A stretch of 64,000 bases of DNA from Mermis nigrescens (taxonomy: Eukaryota > Nematoda > Enoplea > Mermithida > Mermithidae). A program made the position numbers and the translations under genes. Where the stretch lies: positions 16,392,304 through 16,456,303 of the forward strand of contig JAVLUZ010000145.1 of the NCBI GenBank assembly GCA_036768485.1, in the 5' to 3' direction. Below are positions 11,357-23,128 of this stretch, piece after piece; position 1 is the first letter of the stretch; each line of letters begins with the position of its first letter. The notes under the pieces are model-generated. The model saw only the letters and a list, made by a program, of their open reading frames with translations. It was not told the DNA's origin and ran no database searches.

Positions 11357-14300
11357 TTACCATCAATGAATGGCGAGTGATCCGATGATGAGCAGATTGG
11401 GGGAGATTTTGCGGCAGTGTTTCTACAAATTGAGTGACCCTATTAAGCAGTGTGTAAAGCACTTTAATACGGAAGGCGCAGAATACCAAATTTGCTTTAT
11501 AAATTTGGACAAATTGGAGGATATTAACAAATGCGTAGCAGCCATTTTCAATCACACCATTAATACTATATTATCTAGAACAGATCCAATGGCATTGGTG
11601 GGTTTACATTTAGCTCATCCTGATTTGGATAAACCGGTTTTACTCCATTTCTGGGATAGACAAAATATTACTGGCAAAATTAGTTTAGCTCAAATTGAGC
11701 AAATTTTGCAATCAAATCAAGAGGTGAAAATTGATTCCGAGAATTTGACTATTAAAATTGTCACAGTAATGCCTCCAGCCAGTTCTGGAAAATACAAGAA
11801 GTACATTTCACACAAACAATTTTTGAGTCAAGCGCACAGTGGATGCTTTATTAAAATCTATAATAAGGACGATTTGTGCTTAGCAAGAGTCTTAGTAGTT
11901 GCAAGGGCTAATTTGCACAGAGATGAGATGACCCAACGTACCATTGGTAATCAATTAAACACGGTGATTTAAGACATTATACAATTCAAAAGACCAAGGC
12001 AATCAAATTAATGAATTTGGCGGGTTTAAAGGATCATAAAGGACCTTGTGGAATTCGCAAAGTTATTAAACTACAGGAGGCTATGCAGGGGTATCAGATC
12101 TAAGTGTTCAGAAAGGGCTGTTTGAACAATTTGCTCTTTGAGGGTGAGTTGCATTCTGAAATTTTCATTTAATTAAAATATTTTTATATATTAAAATTTG
12201 AGGGCTACAAACAGTGACAAAATTCTGCATTTGTACCTGCACAACGGTCATTGCACAGTTATAGGCAGAATAAAAGGTTTCTTTTCAGAACATTGTTTTT
12301 GCGAACATTGTAATGTGCCTTATGGTCATATAGAAGATCACCGGTGCAAACAGAAATACTCTTCTTGCTATCATTCTTCACCTTGTGTAAAATGCAAAAT
12401 TTTGACTTGCTCTTTGTGTAACCAGTATTTTAACAATCATAAATGCTTCAAAAATCATTGGAGAATTTACAAGTCTAACAATAAAAAAGGGCTAATAAAA
12501 AGTTCTGTTTGTATATGCGTTCGTCAATGTAAATGATGCGGTAGACATTTTAGATGAAGGAATAAGGATAAGAAGCACAAACGCAGATATTTTGAATGTC
12601 AATACTTGCAAGAAAGAAGTCTTTCTAAAAGGTTTTCAATATAAAATTTTAAAATTAAATGTTTTTCTTACGTTTTATATCTTTAAGATCATTTATGCTA
12701 TATGCTATAAATATCAAATGAGGAGGATGAGGAAAGCAAAGGTGAAAATGAGGAGAAACTGAGCTAGGGTGAAAAAGAGGAATTTGTTGCTTGTTTTGTT
12801 TTTTTCGATCTTGAGACTACGCAGGAACACATTTTAAAAGACACAGCTCATGGGCCCAAGTTGGAGCATGTCCCAAACTTATGTATAGCTCACATTGTGT
12901 GTGACAATTGCCGTCACAGTGAATTATCTACTTGGTATCATTGTGGCAAAAACAGAAAAATATTTATTGGTGAGAACTGCATGATGAATTTTGTACATTT
13001 CTGTTTTCTATGAAGCACGTAACAGCTATAGCCCCTAATGCAAAGAGCTTCGATTATCAATTCATTTTGCAGTTTTTCTATAAGCAAGGATTGGTGCCCA
13101 AGATAATAAGCAAGGATGAAAGGACTATTTTTTAAGTATTTTGATTTTTATTAATTTTCTTATCTTAAACAGGCCTCGAGCTTATGTCAATAGCATACAG
13201 AACGGTAAGAATAATTGATTCTTTCAATTTCTTACCAATGAAATTAGCCAATTTACCAAAAACATTTGGCATTGAGGAATTGATGTAAGGGTTATTTTCC
13301 TTACAGTTTTAATACACGTGATAATTGGGAGTACATTGGTCCTTGGCCCAATCAATGCTTTTTTCTGACTTCAATGAAACCTGATGAATATCAGAAATTT
13401 TACGATTGGTATAAAGATCAAAAAGGAAAAGTACGCTTTTCTGCTTTTTCAATTTCCTAATTTTTCTAAATTTCATGTGTTTTTTAGATCTTCAAATTCC
13501 AATAAGAAATCCTTAAATACTGTGAGAGGTGTGTCACAGTTTTAAGGCAGTGCTGCCTTAAATTTTGTAAAATGTTCATGTCCAAAACTATGGTAGATCC
13601 TATCAAAATATCCCTGATCATAGCCAGTGCATGCAACTGGGTGTTTAGAAAACATTTTCTAAAACCCAATACAATACAAATAATTCCAGCAAATGATTAT
13701 AGACACAAAGAAATTCAGTCTATTATTGCTATAAAATGGCTTAAATGGATTTCTCTCAAAGAAAACATTTACATTAAACATAAGCAAAATGGATACAAGG
13801 TTAAAATAGGCAAACATATGGTTGATGGTATTCATGGGGATACTGTATAAAAACTTTACGGCTGCTTTCGGCACAATTGTTCAAAATGCATGCAAAAACG
13901 ATTTCAATTATCTGCAAATAAGAGCAGGAGTGCAAAAAAGGCAAGAGATAAGACCATGGAACGCGCCAAATTTATTAGACAGACAGGGTACAATCTTGTG
14001 GAAAATGGGAGTGTGACCTTTTGACAACATGGAGGCTGGTGAATTGTCAATAAACCCTCAAGATGGTGAGTTTTGTTTTTTCTTTGTTTTGCTTCCTTTA
14101 AATAACTTTTTGTGTTTCAGCATTCTACAGGGGGAGAACAAATGCCATGAAATTCTATCATAAAATAGCTTACGATTTAAATAGTACATCTTAAACAGAA
14201 AATTAACTACATGGATGTATGTTCCTTGTATCTGTTTGTTAATAAATACGGAAAACATCCAATTGTGCATCCGAAAACTTCTAACAGAGAATTTCCAAAA

Positions 14301-15456
14301 TGATACTTGCAAAAATCAGCCAAATGAGGGCTTAATAAAGTGTTCTATTTTACTGCCAAAAAAGCTATTCAATCCGATTTTACCATTTTGGACCAGGGGA
14401 AAGTTAATGTTTCCACTTTGTCAAACCTGTGCAAATTTACAACAAAAGAAGACATGCAAGCATAGCAAGCAAGAGCGGGCAATAAAGGGAACATGGGTAT
14501 CGATGGAGGTCTAGAAATCCCTAGCCAAGGGCTACAGAGTAGTATTTTCATTATTTTTGTATTTTTGCGCTTATAAATTATTAATTTTAGATTCTTAGAT
14601 TATTAAAATATTCAAAGTGTGGCATTATGAGGAAGTAGAGCAGTACAATCCTGAGGAGAACCCGGACCATGGCTTATTTACGGAATACATAAACACCTTT
14701 ATGAAAATGAAACTTGTATGTCAAATACGTGCTCCATAGAATAGAATGGCCTAGAATTTTATTTACTTTTCAGGTGTAAATTTATTTAGAATTGCTAAAA
14801 TAAATTTACTACTTGTTGTGCTTATTTATGACATAATAATACTGATACAAAGTTATCATAATTTTTGTACAAATCTATAATAATAACCAAAGTACATGAG
14901 TTTATGTATATTGTCATGATTTTTGTACAATCTATTTGATTTATAAAAAATGCTCAAAAGCTTGTCTTGCTAAGGAAGCCAAAGGATACCCATCTTTGGC
15001 TAAGACCAATCAGGATAAGTTGGTCTACATCAGTGACATACAGGACCGTGGAAACATTTTGTTGGAACTGGCAAATATCCTCAAAGATCCGGGGAAGAGG
15101 GCGCTCTCAAAATTGATGCTAAACAGCTTTTGGGAGAAAGTGAGAATTGATTTTTTAAGCGATTTAGTATGCTATGAATTATGCTTGTATTTTTAAATGA
15201 TTTACTGTTTTGAGTTCAATTTTATTAACAAAAATATTTAAGATGCATTATAACTAAAGTTTGGCCAAAGAAAAAACTTGAGCAAAACCATTATGGAACC
15301 AGCCAAATGTTTTGCCCATATTTTTAACCCATCCATCATGGTATTAGCGATTCATATGATAAGCAACAATATGGTTTCCATTACCTATAAGCGGCAGGAA
15401 AATTTTGTGGACATAATGCCGGATACCAATCCTGTCATTGCCGCCTATACAACGAC

Positions 15457-15728
15457 CATACATGGGCAGCAAGAAACTTCTGGGGGATGCAAGATTTTTT
15501 GAAGATCAAGAAATGGCCTAAAATGGCCTTAAAAATGGTGATATTGCAAAAAACACCATTTTTCGACGTTTCTCATCAAGCACTATCTATCGGCATCAAA
15601 AAATTGCAAAAAACAAAAAAGTTCAAAATTAAATGCTGGAAGGTGTATTTTGATTTCTGGGGAGGGGTATTTTAATTTCTCGGGTGGGGAAGGGTGCATA
15701 CCCCCTAACCCGCCCACGCCCAGGTGTG
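15457..15728 (+). mobile_element. MITE copy 5, inserted in the polymerase
   Basis: Termini CATACATGGGC and GCCCAGGTGTG. Target duplications ACAACGAC (15449-15456) and ACAAAGAC (15729-15736), 7 of 8 identical. Deleting the insert plus one duplication brings the polymerase codons on either side back into one frame at the conserved AAYTT...QLKLY block, which confirms the 8-bp duplication independently. Confidence 0.9.
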
Positions 15729-16599
15729 ACAAAGACTCACGCCCAACTTAAATTATATTTGTACATCAAAAAATTGGGCAGGCACGTACTCTATTTTGAT
15801 ATGGATAGCATATTATACGTATCAAATTCAAACAATCCGGGCAAATATTGAATACCCATTGGATCTTGCCTAGGCAAAATGACTAACAAATTGCAAGAAA
15901 ACGGCAAAGGTTTGTACATTACCAAATTCTGCAGTGGTGGCCCTAAAAACTACGGATTTTGCATTTTGAGTACAAACAACAACAAGGAATATATCATTCA
16001 TAAAGTCCGAGGTATTACATTATCCCAAATCATGGTTAAACATGTAAATTTAAAATCATTGTACTCTTTAGTTTACACATTACTTTAGGTCTATTTGGTG
16101 TTCTGTAGAACACTGCTGCAAGATTTTACTAGAGTTAATCAATTATTTCAGTCAGAAAATGCAGACTGTCTTAAATTACTGAAGGATCTCCAGCTATTTT
16201 ATGAATAGTAGAACTTTGTATATTTATTTTTTACTTTATTACACTTACAATCAGTCACTTTTAAAAGCACCTACTTACTAACTATTTTAGCTATATGTGC
16301 TTTGCTTTATTTGCTTTGAATAAAATGTTGTTTATTTCATGATTTACATAATTTGCACTGCTAACAAATGGCATATTCTAAAATGATTTTATTCAAACGC
16401 AGGCAAACAATATAAAATTGCATTGATTTGCATTTACTAAGTAGCTGAACATGTACACGTCATGCTATTTTATAATTATCGGGAGAAGGGCTTTAGAAAT
16501 GTGACCAGTTTTTGCATTTCTTAATTGTTATTCTTGATTAATGCAGTTAATTAAGAACTCTTGTTTTGCTTTTTCTCATGTAATTATTCTTTGGCATTC

Positions 16600-17791
16600 A
16601 TAGTTTCTAATTCCAGGCTGTTGCGCAAGTTTGTGGTGGGCAACCGAATTGACCAGCATCCATACTCAGATATTGAAAATTTTGATTTTGAAAAATACGT
16701 TTGGTAATTTACATTGTATATTATTCATAGTTTTAAACATTTTTTGCACAAGGCATCAATAAACTTGCAACCTTTGTTGCCATAAATAAAGCAGTTAGCA
16801 TAATTAATAAATTTTTGCAATATGTGAATTTTATGTATTCTTGCTTTTTTAGGCAAATTTAAGGGGGCGCCCACTCTGCCTTCCCCTTGGCTTTTCATTT
16901 CGACGAGTTTACTTTGACCATAATTATTTCTCAAATTTTTTTCAAGCGCTGGTTAAGATTTTTGTACAAAATTGTTGAAAATTTTGAAATTGCTTGAATA
17001 AGTGTTGCATAGAAATGATTTTAAATAGAAGTAGACAACTTGAAACGTTAAAAAATGTTATGTTGCACATGAGAGTTGGATTTTTGGACATATTTCAGCA
17101 TGCTTTCGGAAAGCTTTAAGTGTCCATCCCCATAAAAAATCATAGATTTGGCCCTGTTTGCTTTGTGTTTACTTCATTAGTCCGGTCTTGCTCAACTGTA
17201 AAGAGGAAATGAAGTTTTATAAATGTAGGTCAATTTTAAGCCTATTTCTGCTAGTTCGTAGCTTCATCTGACAAAAAATAATATCTGCTCTATTTTATGA
17301 AGGCTACATGGTCTATAATTTTGAGTATTTAGGTGTTTTTTAGTTCTGAATTTTAATTCGAAACGCATTAATAATTGTTTTAAGTTTTTACTGTGCTGAC
17401 TGTTGCATTAACAATTGTTTTAGTGCTGTAAACGCGATTCATTTTGGCATCAATTTTGACCGTGCAATTGAGCAAATTCATGATTTACATGCTCAGCAGA
17501 TGATCCGAGATTGCTGCAAGAGATGTCTTTTAGAATCTGCTAGACAGGTAAGCTGAAAGCAATAGGTATGTATGTATTTAGTCATCTAAGTTTCTAATTT
17601 CAATGCTTCAGAATTTTGTCCAGTGCTCTAATGAGAACTTCATTTGTATATAATGAGCAAATATGAATAATGAATGAAGAGACACTACGTTTTTATGCTC
17701 TATTCACATGCAGTTTGTCATATTGTGTGTGGCTTTTATGTCTTGATGTGCATTATTATTATTATGACGTGATTATTATTTGATTATGTAC

Positions 17792-17839
<48 letters not shown>

Positions 17840-18783
17840 CATTATTATAATTATATTATTAATATTATTATTATTATTATTATTATTATTAGTATTGTTA
17901 TCATTATTATTATTAATACTAGTTTTATTCATTATTATTAGAGTCAATTTTCTTTAAATGTTCAAATGAGAAATTATTTTTGTTGGTTGTTTTAGGTCAG
18001 AGCTAGGCTTCCTGATACACTGAACTCGCTGTGTCTGTTAGAATCGCTAAGCCAAGATGTCATATTGAAGAAAAAGGCATCTAACATTGGTGCTTTGTTA
18101 ATGCAGATCCCATTGCTAGCACCTGATCCTTCAGCAACCAAAGAAGAATTTTGTGCATTAACGTTCTGTAATGAAAATCCAGGTCGCCATATTGATTCTG
18201 TGCAATTTTGGTTAGCTGTAAAAGATAGTAAAGACGCAGCTGGAGACTGCCGTTTTGAAAATGTTGCAAATTTTGCTCTAGCTTTATTCTGTTTGCCATT
18301 TTTGAATGCTTCAGTTGAACGCGTCTTTTTGATAATGAATATTGTAAAAAATAAGTTGCGTAATTGACTCTTGTGCAATACTGTTGAAGCTATCCTTATG
18401 GTTTGTTATGGTTTAGACTTTTTAGATGTGCCATTTCCCAAATTTTCGCCAACAAAAAAAATGTTAATGATTAACAGATGCAATTTACGAGTCCAAAGAT
18501 GTTGATAATGAATGTGATCGTGATTCCAACCTTATTGATGCTTTAGATATTGTACATGATGCTTAGTGGTTTTTCAAATTGAATTTTTCGTTGAATAAAA
18601 GTTTATTTGATGATTTTTATGCCATTGTCTTCTCTTAGGTCAAGCAGGATTAGCTATATCTTTAATGTTTTACTCTTTGAAATACAGTGCATTTTTTAGT
18701 GCATTTATGAAAAATCTAGTGCATATTCAGTGCATTTTCAACATTTATCTGGTGCATTTCAATTTTTGGACCTGGCAACACTG
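16600..18783 (+). pseudogene. hAT-superfamily element inserted near the polymerase 3' end
   Basis: Transposase pieces lie at about 16615-16705 (RKFVVGNRIDQHPYSD, then ENFDFEKYVW), about 17430-17550 and 17998-18363. The last piece ends ASVERVFLIMNIVKNKLRN, the hAT C-terminal dimerisation block of the type found in large hAT/ZMYM-like transposases. The right terminus is visible: reading inward from 18783, CAGTGTTGCCAGGTCC, a classic hAT end. Just beyond it polymerase sequence resumes. The left terminus and the matching copy of the 8-bp duplication (right side TTTGTAAA, 18784-18791) were not found. Stops and frameshifts make the transposase non-functional. A long TTA microsatellite lies inside. 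Confidence 0.6.
17790..17940. repeat. (TTA)n microsatellite
   Basis: About 150 bases of nearly uninterrupted ATT/TTA trinucleotides inside the hAT insertion. Open frames here are repeat translations only. Confidence 0.95.
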
Positions 18784-18945
18784 TTTGTAAAAGAAATTTG
18801 CAAAAAAGAAATTGTAATAACATTTAATCATATTTATCCTATATATGAAAGTTACTTAATTGTTGCAAAAATTACCCCAAAGAAATTTAGAATAGTATAT
18901 GACAAGCGTATTATACAAAAAGAAGTTTTGTACCATACCGTATGG

Positions 18946-20099
18946 GTGGTGGTTATTGTTTTTATTTACTGTGTATGTGTCGCCAATAAAATTAACGTGC
19001 ATTGAAGACATGTTTCCTAATTCACATTTAAGTCAAAGAAATTTGAACTTTTCAAGTTTGAGGCGTATGCACACAGGTTGCTACTTTCTTATGATGCACT
19101 TAAAATTGGTAAAAAGAATCTTGGTTATATGGCTTCAGTAATTGTTGTCATTTTTTAAACCTATTAGTACTTTTTGCATAATAGACCTGCATAGGCGGAA
19201 ACCCAATTCTAGGGGGTACTGGATAAATAGAAAATTGTTTGGTAAGAATAATCTTGGGCCGAAAATTAATAAAAGTTAAGAGTTTCATCTAAAATTAATC
19301 AAAAACACGAATCAATCAAGTTTTTATGCTATTCAATGTACTTATTGCGACCATTTTAGCTCAAAACTGCATCTATGATTGGCACCATTACGCCAGTTGG
19401 TAATTAACAATTACTGTAGGCCCTTACTACTTTACATGTAGGTACATAGGTAATCAATGTACTATAACTAATACCTCAAAAATTTATTGGAATTTTGAAT
19501 GCATTTATAAGCACTTGATTGATAAGTAAATTTTATTTTATTAGTTTTTTCATTTGACAAGTGGCTAGAATTGAAAATCATTCTCTTATCACGTAAGAGG
19601 GATAATGCTAATTTACTAACTTACAGCAAGACATGGTATAATAGAAAATAACAAAGAGACGAGCAAATGACCAAGTTACAATACAGGACAACTTACACCA
19701 CCAGGATGACTGACTAGTGTGTTGAAACATATAATATTTATATACGACTTTAACATAGGCTCATGAGGGTTTTGATAATGGTTTTTTTAAAAGGCTTTTG
19801 GAGATTTTTAGAGTAATAAATAAGTGTAGTAGAATTGATACCTGAAAAGTGTTAAAAGTATTAGAAGTAGCTAAGATGCGCGTAGGTAATATAGCAATTG
19901 GGCGGAATTTGTCATCTAAGTAAGAAAAGTAATTAAAGCGAATAAAACAATTAGTGTAAATCAAAAAAGTAGAATGGAAGCAAGTGTCTAAATTTCACGT
20001 AGGCATTCTTTCTTTGGGTAAGTTATACACATCAACTAACTTTGCATATCTTATGTGTATTTGCACGTCACACTCTTGTTATTATTTTTGACTGCTAGT
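18946..20099. other. Non-coding interval between polymerase and the next relic gene of Polinton A
   Basis: No gene or repeat is recognised. It is AT-rich, with several short open frames lacking any family signature. In a live element this gap would be expected to carry genes, possibly deleted capsid genes, but nothing here supports that. Confidence 0.4.
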
Positions 20100-20102
20100 A
20101 CA

Positions 20103-20468
20103 GCTTTTGGCGCATATAGTATGAAGCAAACAGAAGATTTGCTCTAACTCAGCAAATTATTGCAAACTGAAGCACCAGGCAAATCTCATAATTTGTTTAC
20201 CATACATACATCATTAGATCCCTATGACAATTCAATAAAACTAGCAAACTGTATGCAAAAAGATATAAGTTTAGTATTACGCTCTCCTACTTTTATAAAC
20301 AAAATTGCGCAATACAGCGCGAGTGTTGATTTTGATTGTTCTACTGAAAACAATACTTGCTTTAAATTCATTGAGCACACACCATATGTATTTATATGCT
20401 GCGACAAAATGGCAAACTTCATCAGCAAACTAAATTTTGCAAAAATCTATTTAGTAAAGGCGCTCTAA
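20103..20468 (+). pseudogene. Unrecognised Polinton A gene remnant with a VFICC motif
   Basis: An open frame of about 102 codons (from 20160) includes NLFTIHTSLDPYDNS and ends with HTPYVFICCDKMANF. A weaker relative lies 0.9 kb downstream (21289-21619), with YTPKIYICCAYNN at the equivalent place. The two flank the ATPase relic, as tandem paralogues would. Family and function are unknown; sequence between two viral-type genes suggests a structural or membrane role, which is only inference. Confidence 0.35.
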
Positions 20469-20526
20469 AAATTAAAAACGCTATTGATTGCGACAATATG
20501 TTAACATTTGACATTTAATAAGGATG

Positions 20527-21139
20527 GTAGGTTGAATCATCCATTCAATTGTATAGTTTTGGCACCAACAAAATTGAGTAAAACTGAATTTGTAAAGAGA
20601 CTCATTCATTTTTCCGCTAAAATGATAAGGCCAGCGCCATCTAAATTGTTTTGGTGTTTAACTGAGTGGTAGCCATCCTATTAATATTTATTGAGAAAAG
20701 TTGAATTTATTGAAGGGATTCCGAGCTTTGACACATTGAAGGAAAATAGAAATGAGCCTAAATTGTTGATTTTAGATGATTTGATGTACAATTTGAAGTC
20801 AGATTCTAGATTGAGCAAACTATTTTCCAAAGGTTTTCATCATTGTAACTCATCTATAATACATATTGTTCAAAATGCGTTTTTTTTGATGGACTACGTA
20901 TGAGTAGAATAAATGCACAATACTTGGTATGGATAAAAAACCAATCCGACAAATTAAAAATTCAAAATTTGGCAAAACAATTATTCCCCAGTCCTAAACA
21001 CTTTTCTGAAGCATTTTTAGATGCTACAAGAAGTCCATTTGGGTACTTACTGATTGATTTATGCCAAACAACGCCTAAAAACATGCAACTTAGGACAAAC
21101 ATTTTTCCTAGTGATACTGAAAATTATGTATATATTTGA
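20527..21139 (+). pseudogene. FtsK/HerA-type genome-packaging ATPase of Polinton A, broken
   Basis: Homologous along its length to the intact ATPase at 39209-39865. It starts NHPFNCIVLAPTKLSKT, where the intact copy has EHPFTCIVSGPTKSGKT, so the Walker A glycines are lost. Walker B survives as LLILDDLMY, followed by a GFHHCN...HIVQN block and ASDKL-, KQLFPS- and PFGYLLIDL-type blocks. Two in-frame stops lie at about 20667-20681, and a frameshift falls in the T-run at about 20880-20888. In intact elements this enzyme pumps DNA into the preformed capsid. Confidence 0.85.
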
Positions 21140-21239
21140 TAGATTTGCGGCTCTAGCAATAGATATTTTTGATAACTTGCTCTCTGGATGGAAAATGGCC
21201 AGAAAACTTTCTTAAGATCTATGCTTCAAACACTCATTT

Positions 21240-21619
21240 TAAATCGTAATACAATTTTAATGTCACCAATCTTAGCAATTTTATTTTTTTGGTTTTTGTC
21301 AGTGGAATATGTTATGATAATTACGCAAGAAATTGTACTAATACTAAACAAAATAATACAATTATTTTAATTCACTCGCCAAACATCATAAATGATACAA
21401 TATCATTTACTACTAATGATATTGAGAATTCACAGCTATTAAAGTTTATCAAATTGAACTTAGAATGTCCCGCCAAAAAGGGTGAGCTGTTTCAAATGAA
21501 AAATTGTGATCAATTAATATTCTATACACCCAAAATTTACATTTGCTGCGCCTACAATAATTTATTCCTTTCCCTACACATCGGCCTCATGACTCATCTG
21601 TACAAGAATACAATGCAAC
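21240..21619 (+). pseudogene. Unrecognised secreted-type gene remnant, truncated by a MITE
   Basis: It begins at about 21260 with MSPILAILFFWFLS, which looks like a signal peptide. A frameshift at about 21295 leads into an open frame with GICYDNYARNCTN, several Asn-glycosylation sequons and YTPKIYICCAYNN. MITE copy 6, inserted at 21620, replaces the end. It resembles the 20.1-20.47 kb remnant around the ICC motif. It could be a paralogue of a Polinton surface or cargo gene; no family is recognised. Confidence 0.35.
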
Positions 21620-21883
21620 CATAGGTGGGCAGCACTGAAATCCTAGGGTGAAGGGGTGAACAATTTTCAAAGGTCAAAAAATGTTCTTAAAAGTGGTTGT
21701 ATGGCCAAAAAACACCATTTTTTAACGTTTCTCATTGAGCACTATCTAATAGCATCAAAAATTGCTAAAAAAGCAAAAAAAAATTTCAAAATTTGAATTC
21801 TGGGGTGGTATTTTGATTTCTGAGGGTGGGTACTTTCAACTTCTAGGGGAGGTGCATACCCCCCACCCCTACACCCATGTGTG
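21620..21883 (+). mobile_element. MITE copy 6
   Basis: A complete 264-bp copy, CATAGGTGGGC to CCCATGTGTG, with perfect 8-bp duplications AATGCAAC (21612-21619 and 21884-21891). It terminates the upstream open frame. Confidence 0.92.
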
Positions 21884-22102
21884 AATGCAACTACTTCAAG
21901 CATTGAACTCGACAATAAATAAAAAGAGAGTTTGCAATAATACATCTCATTAATTAATTTTACTTCCTAACATTTGGTTGGTGGTCAGTTGTCCAAAAAT
22001 GGTTTTGGCAACTTTTGAATTGTTTATTAGATCGGTTTACTGTAGAGTAAAAGGTAAGATTCCTAAAAATATGAAGAAAATCATTTACTAGAGGGTACAT
22101 CT

Positions 22103-22357
22103 TTGATAGGCATGATTTTGTCAAATGAAGAGAAAAAGATGCTCGCCAATCTGTTTTGGACCAGATTTACGCGTGAAGCAAAAGGATGGTACAAAGAAAT
22201 GGCTAAAAATTATAATGAGTGCAATGATTTGCACAGGCGCAAATGCGTTTCAAACTTTCAGTACTTTGGTACTCAGCTCATGCATAAAGTGCAGCAATGT
22301 CAAATGCATGCTTATTTCATAGAAGAGTTATACGATGGTCTATTGCAAGATGAATAA
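22103..22357 (+). CDS. Unrecognised 84-aa ORF in Polinton A
   Basis: The open frame begins MIGMILSNEEKKMLANLF and is rich in charged and aromatic residues (WYKEMAKNYNECND, RRKCVSNFQYF, CQMHAYFIEEL). It has the composition of a soluble helical protein. It lies between the ATPase relic and the small hydrophobic-tail gene relic, where element B has no counterpart. It may be a remnant of a longer gene, as coding-like sequence appears to start upstream in other frames. No function is assigned. Confidence 0.35.
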   Translation: MIGMILSNEEKKMLANLFWTRFTREAKGWYKEMAKNYNECNDLHRRKCVSNFQYFGTQLMHKVQQCQMHAYFIEELYDGLLQDE

Positions 22358-22543
22358 TGCGATTTTTCCATGCTAAATGATTGTACTATTGTACAGCGCA
22401 AAAATTTCTTTTTACTGATTTTTAAGGATGAAGCTATTTTTTTGCTATAAATAATGATTGCTATTGATTAAATGTTATTTTTGCATTGCGAGCTTGGTTT
22501 GGTATGTCACATTGTTTGCAAAATCATTTTGACAAATTAAAAG

Positions 22544-22819
22544 CATATGTGGGCAGCAAGAAAATTCTGGTGGGGGAGGGGGTGCAAGATTTTTTGAAGG
22601 ACAAAAAATGGCCTTAAAAATGGTGGTATGGCAATAAAAACACCATTTTTTGACGTTTCTCATCAAGCACTCTCCATTGGCATCAAAAAATTGTGAAAAA
22701 AAGAAAAGAAATTTTCAAAAATTGAATTCTGGGGGGAGGGTATTTTGATTTCTGGGGGAGGGGTATTTGGTTTTTGGGAGGGTGCAAACCCCCTTTCCAA
22801 ACCCCCACGCCCAGGTTTG
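22544..22819 (+). mobile_element. MITE copy 7
   Basis: A 276-bp copy, CATATGTGGGC to GCCCAGGTTTG, with perfect 8-bp duplications ATTAAAAG (22536-22543 and 22820-22827). Confidence 0.92.
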
Positions 22820-22904
22820 ATTAAAAGTGTTATCCAAGTGTAGCTCTTGTCAGCATAGTGCTTATCTAAATAAAACAAATAAAGATTTAATTTACTGCAT
22901 CTCA

Positions 22905-23128
22905 GATATTTGCTTCAACTTATTGCGAGGAAATATTCCATTATCTTTGCAACAAAAGAGACAATTGAAACGTCATAAACAAGAAATTTGATACTTGGGC
23001 TCTAAAAAAGGAACTAATTTATTGATGACATGTAAAATTATTCAAAAAGGCAGATTTCTACCATTAATATTAGGTCCATTACTAAGCATCACCAGCAGTT
23101 TACTCGCAGATATTATTACCAGACAATG
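22905..23128 (+). pseudogene. Polinton A copy of the small hydrophobic-tail protein
   Basis: Matches the 116-aa protein at 39872-40222. NLLRGNIPLSLQQKRQLKRH corresponds to NFLKGNIPFSDQEIRKLLRY, and after a stop and a shift GRFLPLILGPLLSITSSLL corresponds to GGFLPFLLTPILSVVGSLI. The stop overlaps the ATG of the next gene in the sequence ATGA at 23126-23129, exactly as in element B. The N-terminal half is missing or unrecognisable upstream of the MITE. Confidence 0.75.

Larger units (their letters stand above)
11370..18945 (+). pseudogene. polB: Protein-primed family-B DNA polymerase of Polinton A, intron-containing and interrupted
   Basis: Collinear polymerase blocks: an N-terminal open frame of 200 codons (11370-11972); a Cys/His-rich segment with CFCEHCNVPYGHIEDHRC (12198-12536); exonuclease motif I FFDLET at about 12802-12819; exonuclease II NAKSFDYQF at about 13040; RIIDSFNFLP near 13210; IASACNWVF near 13620; VWHYEEVEQYNPE near 14640; KLMLNSFWEK near 15112; catalytic YFDMDS (usual DTDS) at 15793-15809; then ITKFCSGGPKNYGF and KVRGITL (about 15920-16020). 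The C-terminal RIVYDKRI and TIPYGW blocks are at about 18888-18942. Six GT-AG interruptions fall between these blocks: 12144-12202, 13431-13487, 14066-14120, 14539-14598, 14716-14773 and 15140-15259. A MITE (15457-15728) and a hAT element (about 16.1-18.78 kb) split it further. In-frame stops and frameshifts, such as the TAA near 13287, show it is dead. In this family the enzyme replicates the element by protein priming. Confidence 0.85.

Noticed and set aside
13136..13172. 37-base GT-AG interruption in the polymerase
   Set aside because: Ends look canonical but it is shorter than the other introns and the joined frame is not clearly improved, so it was not counted.
13286..13310. Candidate 22-base intron (GTAAGGG to TTACAG) in the polymerase
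   Set aside because: Too short to splice; the sequence aligns as coding with a stop and a shift.
17762..17947. Open frame of Asn and Ile runs
   Set aside because: Translation of the TTA microsatellite.
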